Assembly (NCBI GenBank): GCA_027451265.1
Contig: DAIDJT010000031.1
Coordinates: forward strand, 1-14,339
Direction of reading: 5' to 3'
Source: Bacteroidales bacterium
GTDB lineage: Bacteria; Bacteroidota; Bacteroidia; Bacteroidales; VadinHA17
Length of the DNA: 14,339 nt
The notes beneath the pieces were generated by a model, which was not told where the DNA came from, did not search any database, and saw only the letters and a list, made by a program, of their open reading frames with translations. Position 1 is the first letter of the stretch; each line of letters begins with the position of its first letter. This document shows, piece after piece, positions 8,191 to 14,339 of this stretch. The position numbers were made by a program, and so were the translations under genes.

Positions 8191-10656
8191 ATGAGGAAAC
8201 TTCTGCTTCTGTCCGTGCTGGGTCTTTCGGCCCTTGTTTCTTCCGCCCGTCCGTGCCTGCACGAAAATCCGGTTTCAACTGAACCCGGTAAAGAGAAGGC
8301 TATTGATTCATCAAATCGCGGTAAGGCAGAGAATCAGGACCGCGGTCTGTGGATCCTTACGGCTAAAATTTCGGAAAGCAGTACCATGCAACTTGACACA
8401 TTGATGAGTATTGATGCCGGGAATCTCAAATGGACTCAGGAAAGACATGTCAGCATCAGGACAGTGATACGGGGTGAGGTGACGGCCATTTTTGAAAACA
8501 TGGCAGATGATCCTGAAAATGAATTCTGGTATGATTCGGGGGCCGGCAATCCGGGAACCATAACAGTTTCAGGGGATGGCATGCACACTTCACATTCAAG
8601 CTACGAGGAGATAATAGACGGAAAACTGACAGAGGCAGATATCAGTGATATAAATGTTTCAGGATCTGCCTATCCCGGTGCCTCCATCATGTTCCTTTAC
8701 TCTCCTGACAGTAAAAATGCTTCCGTCGACATTTCAATAAACGCGAAAGGGACAGACAAGAGACGCAGGTTTTACGACGAATGGAAAGATTACAGCAGTG
8801 AACTTGACAAATACGGTCTTTCATGTTCCGGAGGCTGTGACGTATCCGGAGACAAGGGTTGTAATATAACCAAAACATCAACTGGCTACCAGGCAACCTG
8901 GAGAGAAACCGAGAACAGACAAAGACATACTGTCAATGGCACAGAATTTATTACCGGCGAAACCACACTGGAAATTACGATCAAACCTTATAAGGCCCCG
9001 GACAAGCCTGAGGTGACTCTTTACGGCTGTTCGGAACTCGGCATTGGAGAACAGGGAGAGGTTATGGCCTCCGGGAAGCCGGAAGGCGGAAAATTCCGTT
9101 TCTGGGTCGAGCCTGGCAACATGCTGAAAGTACAGCCTGACGGTGAATCATCGGCTATACTAACGGGATCAACGCCTGGAAGAGGGATACTCTATGTCGA
9201 ATACACCACACCGGAAGGGAAGACAAACCAGGCATCACAACAAGCATACTGCATAAAGATTGAAAACTACAATGGCGGTCAGGCAATCCCGCAAATTCCA
9301 CTCTTCGATATTGACGGGAAAAAACTTTCCGGGGTACTTAAAGTCCCTGTTTCAGCCCAACCTGCAGACATAGAGGAACTGGTAGATTTCGTTACTGCTG
9401 ATAAGAGCATCGTGTCAGCTGTCGGATTGCCTGATGCAGTTGAACTTACCGGTTACCGTACCGGTAAAACCACCCTTCAGGCAAAGACAAACTGTGGTGA
9501 TGCCACCGGTCCGACCGTCGAGGTGGAGGTTGTGAACTGCGACAGGCAGACAATTGAGGCGCTTGAGCGAATGAAAAAGGCTGCCATTGAGAATATGCAA
9601 ACTGCCGCCGATGCACTGCAGAAAACTCACGGATCGGAAGAATTCCAGAAAGCGATGAAGGACATTCCCGGGGCAGCCCAAAAACTGGTAGCTAAAGCTG
9701 CACTGACAATTATTACCTCCGGCAAGGCCCCGACAGCGGCCATAAAAACTGCCGGTGAACTTGCCGAAGCAGGTGCAGCCATATCAGAACTGGTCGGAAG
9801 TGCAACCGGATCTGAACTTGGAGGCAATGCATTTAAAAATGCTGTGGGTCAGCTCGGTGGCGAACTGGTGAACACACTTGTCGGAGTGGTTGAAGTGGGC
9901 GAAGCTGGTTTAGAGTTCGGTGAAAAACTGGGACAGATCCTGGGTCATGAGAACAAGATGAAAGGCGCCCTGGAAAACTTCGAGCAGGCTGATAAAAATT
10001 TCAAGGAAGTTGAACGTCTGCAGCGGATCTGCAAAGGGAACACTGAAGAACCTAAGAAGCAGGAGCCGCCAAAAACCGATAATCCTCCCAAACCTGATGA
10101 GCCGACTCCGACACCAAAGGACCCGACTCCGACTACAAAACCAAAGCCTAAGGAAGATAATCCTCCGGCTCAGGAACCAACTCCGGATGAACCGGGGCAG
10201 CCCGAGCCACCTGACAATCCTCCGACGACAATAAAACCAACACAGGTGGCGCTGCCATACCAGCCCTCAGACTGTGGCTGCAGAAAGCAAAAGGCAATCG
10301 GCTATACCGCTAATGAGATTGCAAAAATTGAGTCAGGCACGAAAAACCTCGGCGACTGCGTTGACAGGTTTACAAAAACTTCGCTGTCAGACTATTCTGA
10401 TGCCCTGACTGAACTGTCAGAACTTACGAAATCACTCCAGGCCGGAGCCGGTGAGAAGCCTGAGGTGTTCCTGAAACAGGCAAAAGAGGCTAAACCGCAG
10501 CTTGACTCACTCATTTTGCGGGTAAGGGAATATGATGAAGCCGGAAAGACCTTCCTCGGTGAATTCGAAAAATGCCCCGAGTCAATGAAATCAGTGATGG
10601 ACGTATTGGAGACAGCACTGACCGTCACTGTCGATTCGATAAAAACCAAATACTAA
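8191..10656 (+). CDS. large exported modular protein, twin A
   Basis: This is an 821-residue protein I cannot assign to a named family. The signal peptide MRKLLLLSV through SSA is clear. Residues about 25-270 are a beta-rich head with three close Cys (212, 216, 224) that twin B lacks. The part shared with twin B starts at Cys280: two Ig-like domains (about 280-375 and 376-451), each with a bacterial Ig-type turn (LTGSTPGRG, LTGYRTGKT); an Ala/Gly-rich helical segment (450-616) with a glycine zipper at Gly573, Gly577 and Gly581; a Pro/Lys/Thr linker (617-690); and a helical C-terminal domain with a DCGC motif (Cys695, Cys697) and two further conserved Cys. No T9SS-type sorting domain is evident. 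The layout suits a long stalk with a specific head, possibly with a membrane-active segment (inference). Confidence 0.85.
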   Translation: MRKLLLLSVLGLSALVSSARPCLHENPVSTEPGKEKAIDSSNRGKAENQDRGLWILTAKISESSTMQLDTLMSIDAGNLKWTQERHVSIRTVIRGEVTAIFENMADDPENEFWYDSGAGNPGTITVSGDGMHTSHSSYEEIIDGKLTEADISDINVSGSAYPGASIMFLYSPDSKNASVDISINAKGTDKRRRFYDEWKDYSSELDKYGLSCSGGCDVSGDKGCNITKTSTGYQATWRETENRQRHTVNGTEFITGETTLEITIKPYKAPDKPEVTLYGCSELGIGEQGEVMASGKPEGGKFRFWVEPGNMLKVQPDGESSAILTGSTPGRGILYVEYTTPEGKTNQASQQAYCIKIENYNGGQAIPQIPLFDIDGKKLSGVLKVPVSAQPADIEELVDFVTADKSIVSAVGLPDAVELTGYRTGKTTLQAKTNCGDATGPTVEVEVVNCDRQTIEALERMKKAAIENMQTAADALQKTHGSEEFQKAMKDIPGAAQKLVAKAALTIITSGKAPTAAIKTAGELAEAGAAISELVGSATGSELGGNAFKNAVGQLGGELVNTLVGVVEVGEAGLEFGEKLGQILGHENKMKGALENFEQADKNFKEVERLQRICKGNTEEPKKQEPPKTDNPPKPDEPTPTPKDPTPTTKPKPKEDNPPAQEPTPDEPGQPEPPDNPPTTIKPTQVALPYQPSDCGCRKQKAIGYTANEIAKIESGTKNLGDCVDRFTKTSLSDYSDALTELSELTKSLQAGAGEKPEVFLKQAKEAKPQLDSLILRVREYDEAGKTFLGEFEKCPESMKSVMDVLETALTVTVDSIKTKY
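9028..10656 (+). repeat. shared rear module, copy in twin A
   Basis: This coding block of about 540 codons is homologous to 11628-13274. Protein similarity is strong; one stretch reads GQLGGELVN in both and is followed by LVGVVEVGEAG. The DNA differs at many third codon positions. This is therefore an old tandem duplication kept under protein-level selection, not a recent copy. Confidence 0.85.
10039..10260 (+). other. Pro/Lys/Thr-rich linker coding segment, twin A
   Basis: Residues 617-690 are dominated by Pro, Lys, Glu and Thr, in runs such as PTPTPKDPTPTTKPKPK. The composition resembles periplasm-spanning linkers of TonB-type proteins, although no TonB C-terminal domain follows. It separates the glycine-zipper helices from the C-terminal Cys domain. 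Confidence 0.7.
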
Positions 10657-10662
10657 AGAATG

Positions 10663-10679
10663 CCGGCTCAGCAGGCCGG
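10663..10679 (+). terminator. weak GC hairpin between the twins
   Basis: CCGGC (10663-10667) and GCCGG (10675-10679) can pair around a seven-base loop, starting six bases after the stop of twin A. Only CTCTTT, not a U-run, follows. It may partly attenuate transcription into twin B or be chance; the 53-base gap has no recognisable promoter. Confidence 0.25.
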
Positions 10680-10709
10680 ATGCTCTTTATAAATTTATCT
10701 GATTATAAA

Positions 10710-13274
10710 ATGACTATTCAAAAATTTACTGCTCTGTCAGTTCTGATCATGTTCCTCGCACAAACGGATCTGGCTGCACAGAAGGTTGATTCCCTCTTTG
10801 CCAGGATGACTGTTTCAATGACCACACTGGAACGCCAGCCTGACCGGGACGGGGAGATACGCATAATAAAGAGGGTGAATACCGATTATTCGACCGGACT
10901 GATTATGCAGACAGGCCTCCTGCTTAGTCAGATTGAAGACGGATCAGGATACCAGGGAAACTGGAACAACATTTTTGTCGTTGGAGGGGAATCCTATAAA
11001 CAGTATTACAATTACTCGAAAAGCACAAAACCGGTGTACACACGGAAGAGCCCCCTCAATATCAAATCTTTAAGAAAAGGATATGGTTTCAGGCATTGCG
11101 ACAACCCGGCCGGCCCTGATGAATGGGGACTGACCGGATACGGGGAGTTTGAAGACCAGATACCGACACAATTCGCGGAAGTTTACCTTAGACCGTATGA
11201 TGATCCAAACCTGGCTTCCCTGACATCAAACAAGCCTACACAATATGTCATGGTGATAAGGGGGCCCACTGTCATTGAGGAAATGATAAAACGCTCTGAG
11301 ATTCAATCGAAAAAAAATCAGCGTTGGGACATGTACAAGTGCAGGATGGAAGATCAGCCACCGGAATCAGTAACACAGGTCATTCCTGTTGAAGATCCTT
11401 TTGCGTGGGTCGGCAGTTCCGGGGACAAGGTCAGTCCTCCCGTAGTTTCATCTGACGTCGTTGATAATTATCTCCTTGATCCCAAAGGAATCCTGACACT
11501 GAACCTGACGGGCAAAGCACTGAGAATGAGTGATGACGGGCAGTATGTCAGGAATGAGGTTACCGCCAGCATCACTTTTTACATGTCACCTGAACCATTT
11601 GCCCCTGCAGAGATCAAAATTGACGGATGTACTGAACTAAACACAGGAGAGCTAAGAGTGGTTACTGCCGTGGTTAAACCGGAAGGCGGACAGACAAGAT
11701 TCTGGTGCGAACCGGAGGATATGTTTGAAATACAATCCGACGGGTCGTCATCAGTGGTCATCAAAGGTGTAAAACCGGGACGGGGAACATTCTATGTCGA
11801 ATACACTGACAAGGATGGCAATACTGCAAAAGCATCGCAGCAGGCCATTTGTGCAAATATCGAAAACTACAACAGCGGGGAACCGATACCGCAGATCCCG
11901 CTGTTCGACATAAACGGGAAAAACCAACCCGGTGTGATTAAGGTCTCTGTCACCGGAGAGCCCTCCCGGATCGAGGAACTTGTTGATTTCATACCGGATG
12001 ATACAGAGATTCTAACTGCGAACGGATCAGAGAATTCGGTGGAACTTCATGCGCTGAAGCTGGGGAAAACAAGTGTACAGGCAAAGACCACCTGTGGTAC
12101 ACCTGTCGGTCCTGCCGTTGATGTCGAAGTGGTCAACTGCGATAAGGAGACTGTGGATGCGCTGGAGCGCATGAGGAAGGCAGCGGTTGAAAACCTTCAG
12201 GATGCAGCTGAAGCCCTGAAGAAACTGGCCGGCAATCCGGAGTTTGAGAAAGCAAGGGATGATCTGGTCAGTTCAACAGTCGAATTGCTGGCCAAAGCAG
12301 GGCTGACGATCATTTCAGGCGGGCAAGACCTTACAAAGCCAGTCAAAACTGCAGCTGAACTTGCCGAAGCTGGCGCCGCCATTTCAGAGCTGATAGGAAG
12401 CGGAACTGCATCAGAACTGGGCATGAATGCCCTTAAAAATGCTGTTGGTCAGCTGGGAGGCGAACTGGTGAACTCATTGGTCGGAGTTGTCGAAGTAGGT
12501 GAGGCAGGATACAAGTTTGGCCAGAATGTTGGACAGATATTGCGCCATGAGAGTGCAATGAAAGGTGCCCTGGAGAATTTTGAGAAGGCAATGAAGGATC
12601 TCAGGGAGGTGGAACGCCTCCAGAGAATATGCAAGGGTGACAAGACCGGGCCAAAGAAGCAGGAACCGCCAAAAGCTGACCCCCAGCCAAAACCCGAGGA
12701 TCCGAAACCGACACCTTCAGAACCGCCTGCAACAAAGAAACCAAAACCGACTGAAGATACCCCGCCGGTTCAGGAGCCAACAGGTCAGGATCCGACACCC
12801 GGTGAACCAGGTGAGAAGGTACCGCCTGAAGAACCTCCTACCACACCCGTGCCACCCACCCAGCTGGGATTCCCCTCCGGGCTGACAGATTGCGGTTGCG
12901 AAAAGCAACAGAGCGTCGGGGTAACCGCAAAAGACATTTCGGTAATCGAGGAAGGCACCAAAATCCTTGGCGACTGTGCTGAAAGGTTTAACAAAACTTC
13001 GGTGGCAGATTATACACAGGCTCTGAATGAGTTTTCAGAACTGACAAAGTCACTTGGAGCCGGAGCCTCCGGGAATCCGGATCTCTATAGGAAACAGGCC
13101 CGGGAGGCAAAACCGAAGATTGACTCACTGGTCATCAGGATAACTAACTACGATAAGGCCGGCAAAACATTCCTCGGTGAATTCAATAAATGTCCCGAAT
13201 CGGTTAAATCAGGAATGGATGTGCTGAAGACTGCTCTGACCGTCACTGTAGATTCAATTACAACCAAATATTAA
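10710..13274 (+). CDS. large exported modular protein, twin B
   Basis: This is an 854-residue tandem paralogue of twin A. The ATG at 10710 opens a signal peptide ending LAA before Gln-Lys; the frame also runs back to ATGs at 10680 and 10572, but the latter overlaps the end of twin A and neither fits a signal peptide as well. The head (about 25-300) shows no clear similarity to twin A's and is rich in Tyr, Asp and Gly. From Cys307 the shared module begins: two Ig-like domains, helical segment 477-641 with the glycine zipper (Gly600, Gly604, Gly608), Pro-rich linker about 644-724, and the C-terminal domain with DCGC (Cys728, Cys730) and two more conserved Cys near LGDC and NKCPES. Both twins end in TKY. 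Function is unknown; export to the periplasm or surface is well supported. Confidence 0.85.
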   Translation: MTIQKFTALSVLIMFLAQTDLAAQKVDSLFARMTVSMTTLERQPDRDGEIRIIKRVNTDYSTGLIMQTGLLLSQIEDGSGYQGNWNNIFVVGGESYKQYYNYSKSTKPVYTRKSPLNIKSLRKGYGFRHCDNPAGPDEWGLTGYGEFEDQIPTQFAEVYLRPYDDPNLASLTSNKPTQYVMVIRGPTVIEEMIKRSEIQSKKNQRWDMYKCRMEDQPPESVTQVIPVEDPFAWVGSSGDKVSPPVVSSDVVDNYLLDPKGILTLNLTGKALRMSDDGQYVRNEVTASITFYMSPEPFAPAEIKIDGCTELNTGELRVVTAVVKPEGGQTRFWCEPEDMFEIQSDGSSSVVIKGVKPGRGTFYVEYTDKDGNTAKASQQAICANIENYNSGEPIPQIPLFDINGKNQPGVIKVSVTGEPSRIEELVDFIPDDTEILTANGSENSVELHALKLGKTSVQAKTTCGTPVGPAVDVEVVNCDKETVDALERMRKAAVENLQDAAEALKKLAGNPEFEKARDDLVSSTVELLAKAGLTIISGGQDLTKPVKTAAELAEAGAAISELIGSGTASELGMNALKNAVGQLGGELVNSLVGVVEVGEAGYKFGQNVGQILRHESAMKGALENFEKAMKDLREVERLQRICKGDKTGPKKQEPPKADPQPKPEDPKPTPSEPPATKKPKPTEDTPPVQEPTGQDPTPGEPGEKVPPEEPPTTPVPPTQLGFPSGLTDCGCEKQQSVGVTAKDISVIEEGTKILGDCAERFNKTSVADYTQALNEFSELTKSLGAGASGNPDLYRKQAREAKPKIDSLVIRITNYDKAGKTFLGEFNKCPESVKSGMDVLKTALTVTVDSITTKY
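11628..13274 (+). repeat. shared rear module, copy in twin B
   Basis: This is the partner of 9028-10656, about 548 codons. Blocks conserved in both copies include IENYN, IPQIPLFDI, AELAEAGAAISEL (GELAEAGAAISEL in twin A), EVERLQRICKG, KTFLGEF and the four C-terminal Cys. Similarity falls sharply upstream of Cys307, so the homology boundary lies at the start of the first Ig-like domain. Confidence 0.85.
12639..12885 (+). other. Pro/Lys/Thr-rich linker coding segment, twin B
   Basis: Residues about 644-724 repeat Pro with Lys, Glu and Thr (for example KPEDPKPTPSEPP), in the same place as in twin A but slightly longer and different in sequence. This fits a flexible spacer whose length matters more than its exact order. 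Confidence 0.7.
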
Positions 13275-13319
13275 TCCCACGTTTAAGCTTTAAGTCGTGT
13301 AGCTTACTCTCACATTTCC

Positions 13320-13351
13320 CATGATGGGTTGTGTTTTATACAACCCTCATG
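13320..13351. terminator. hairpin at the convergent gene junction
   Basis: CATGA-T-GGGTTGT (13320-13332) pairs with ACAACCC-TCATG (13340-13351): 12 base pairs with one bulged T and a seven-base loop. It lies between the ends of twin B and the minus-strand YhhN gene, and the YhhN stop codon (13336-13338) sits inside the loop. It lacks a U-tract on either strand, so it may be a bidirectional stop signal or 3'-end stabiliser rather than a textbook terminator. The rest of the gap (13275-13319) shows nothing I can support. Confidence 0.45.
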
Positions 13352-14037
13352 GTGAATTGCCTGATATATCCTGTGGTAATCAGCCACTGTGCGGCGATAT
13401 AGGTTCCCATTATTGTCAGCGTGGAAAGACTGACAGGTTGAACGAATTTGTTCACGGCCAGCACTGAGTCAGATATGATAAATAATATTGCCCCTGCCAG
13501 AACCATTACATAGCTTGTCTGGTTTACCCTGCCAATCCTGCTTACAGCTCCGGCCAACATTGTGATCATCGCTGTCTCGTAAACAAAAACCGGCAGCCGC
13601 ATATCACCGAGATAATCATTAAGGTACAATCCCATGGCAAGACCATAGAGCAAAACGGGGATCAACAAGTAAAACCTGCTGTGAAAAACCTCATTTTTGC
13701 CGGGTGCGGAAAAGAAGACAACGGCATAAAGCACCAGGGAGATCAGAAACCCGCCCAGTCCTGCCATGAAAATGGCCTCCCCGCCTCCGGGAATCTCAAG
13801 GAGTACATCTCCGGTCCATGAGAAGAATAATCCGGCAAACATGATAGTTTGCTCGCGAGTCCAGATGTTTCGGAGATTTAATGCCAGCATTACAATCAGT
13901 GGCAGAATAATAAGGACCTTGGAAACAAAGGCTGCTGGTGTAAGCTGCATGCAATGCAGTATGATGAACAATATTCCGATCGCAAAATATATCAGTGATA
14001 ATATCCTGGTCCTCATCTTATTGGTCAGAAACAGCAT
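13336..14037 (-). CDS. YhhN/TMEM86-family membrane protein (lysoplasmalogenase-like)
   Basis: This 233-residue integral membrane protein has about eight hydrophobic helices, the usual size for the family. I used the ATG at 14037; the frame extends three codons to a TTG at 14046, which I think is part of the promoter box. Family landmarks are GDVLLE (Asp77) in one helix, SDSVLAVNKF (Asp190) in another, and YIAAQWLI near the end. The animal members TMEM86A and TMEM86B hydrolyse the vinyl ether of lysoplasmalogens; the bacterial substrate is less certain. It is convergent with the exported cluster and divergent from the MFS gene, so it is unlikely to belong to the envelope locus. Confidence 0.88.
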   Translation of the reverse strand: MLFLTNKMRTRILSLIYFAIGILFIILHCMQLTPAAFVSKVLIILPLIVMLALNLRNIWTREQTIMFAGLFFSWTGDVLLEIPGGGEAIFMAGLGGFLISLVLYAVVFFSAPGKNEVFHSRFYLLIPVLLYGLAMGLYLNDYLGDMRLPVFVYETAMITMLAGAVSRIGRVNQTSYVMVLAGAILFIISDSVLAVNKFVQPVSLSTLTIMGTYIAAQWLITTGYIRQFTMRVV

Positions 14038-14043
14038 TTCATT

Positions 14044-14051
14044 CAAAATTA
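14044..14051 (-). promoter_or_regulatory. TAATTTTG box, possible -7 element for the YhhN gene
   Basis: Read on the minus strand this is TAATTTTG, an exact match to the Bacteroidota -7 consensus TAnnTTTG. It ends seven bases before the chosen ATG at 14037, so transcription would start almost at the start codon and give a nearly leaderless message. No TTTG sits at the usual -33 distance, which weakens the call. Confidence 0.35.
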
Positions 14052-14067
14052 GTCAAAAAAAATATTT

Positions 14068-14082
14068 GATGCCGCAGGCATC
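14068..14082. promoter_or_regulatory. small perfect dyad in the divergent intergenic region
   Basis: GATGCC (14068-14073) and GGCATC (14077-14082) form a perfect six-base inverted repeat around GCA. It lies between the two outward-facing TAATTTTG boxes, close to the middle of the 132-base gap, where an operator would be expected. No regulator gene is visible nearby, so this is a candidate only. Confidence 0.3.
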
Positions 14083-14113
14083 GCATTTTCCGCAACTAAA
14101 CCATCAAATAGTC

Positions 14114-14121
14114 TAATTTTG
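14114..14121 (+). promoter_or_regulatory. TAATTTTG box, possible -7 element for the MFS gene
   Basis: TAATTTTG matches the Bacteroidota TAnnTTTG -7 element exactly and lies 48 bases before the MFS start codon. The nearest -33-like sequence is TTTT at 14086-14089, with a 24-base spacer, longer than usual. Together with 14044-14052 it forms a nine-base mirror-image pair (CAAAATTAG and CTAATTTTG). Confidence 0.4.
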
Positions 14122-14169
14122 TCTGAAGCATATAAACTGAACCCGCATAATCTGTGTTACAGATAACCT

Positions 14170-14339
14170 ATGGAGCACTGGAAAAAAGTATTTGCCATTA
14201 TCTTTTCCGGCCAGCTGGTCTCTACGCTGACCAGCTACGTAGTGGGTTATTCCGTTATCTTCTGGCTCAGCGTTGAGACCCGTTCGGCCGAGGTACTGGC
14301 ATATGCCACCATCGCCTCACTCCTGCCGCAGATGGTTCT
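14170..14339 (+). CDS. MFS transporter, 3' truncated by the window end
   Basis: The first 56 codons are visible from the ATG at 14170. The product starts MEHWKKVFAIIFSGQLVSTL, then a hydrophobic helix with VVGYSVIFWLSVET, a short loop and the start of a second helix (VLAYATIASLLPQMV). This opening is typical of the Bacteroidota MFS_3-type efflux transporters (enterobactin-exporter-like), which are 12-helix inner-membrane proteins. The substrate cannot be told from this fragment. It is divergent from the YhhN gene and has its own candidate promoter. Confidence 0.8.
   Translation, partial: MEHWKKVFAIIFSGQLVSTLTSYVVGYSVIFWLSVETRSAEVLAYATIASLLPQMV

Noticed and set aside
8191..8280. Twin A as a lipoprotein because of an early Cys (Cys22)
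   Set aside because: The residues before it (ARP-C) do not form a lipobox; cleavage after SSA by signal peptidase I is more likely.
10572..10709. N-terminal extension of twin B overlapping the end of twin A
   Set aside because: The extra residues are a shadow of twin A's last codons and intergenic DNA, and they would hide the signal peptide at 10710.
9028..13274. Twins as a recent duplication or a recombination hotspot
   Set aside because: The shared blocks differ at many third codon positions, so there is no long near-identical DNA to support recent copying.

Overview
The window looks like chromosomal DNA of a member of the Bacteroidota, probably Bacteroidales-like. The evidence is the type of exported proteins (OmpA with a lectin-like front domain, FnIII plus MORN_2 repeats). 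Several signal peptides also place a Gln directly after the predicted cleavage site (the Bacteroidetes 'Q-rule'). Shine-Dalgarno sequences are poor, and the divergent promoter region has exact TAnnTTTG boxes. No RNA gene, CRISPR array, IS element or phage gene was seen.

Positions 1-13274 hold eight genes, all on the + strand and, as far as visible, all encoding exported envelope proteins. In order they are: the 3' end of an OmpA-type peptidoglycan-binding protein (2-685); a signal-peptide protein with one FnIII-like domain and MORN_2 repeats (775-1740); a 1041-residue exported protein with TPRs, coiled coils and a Gly/Ser-rich beta-repeat tail (1834-4959); three tandem paralogues of a family I do not recognise (4971-5957, 6038-7078, 7093-8160); and two large tandem paralogues (8191-10656, 10710-13274). 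Each large paralogue has a different N-terminal head on a shared rear half of Ig-like domains, a helical glycine-zipper segment, a Pro-rich linker and a four-Cys C-terminal domain. Spacing is short throughout (stop/start overlaps to about 93 bases), so genes three to eight in particular look like one transcription unit.

Positions 13275-14339 are unrelated housekeeping-type DNA. A convergent YhhN/TMEM86-family membrane protein (13336-14037, minus) is followed by a divergent region with mirror-image promoter boxes and the first 56 codons of an MFS transporter (14170 to the window end, plus).

The exported block is the candidate for an undescribed system. It is consistent with a periplasm-spanning or surface assembly tied to peptidoglycan by OmpA, with TPR and MORN proteins as scaffolds and two long stalk-like proteins carrying different heads. 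That functional reading is inference; what is visible is the shared export, the tandem paralogy, the modular twins and recurring C-x-C motifs in five of the eight proteins.
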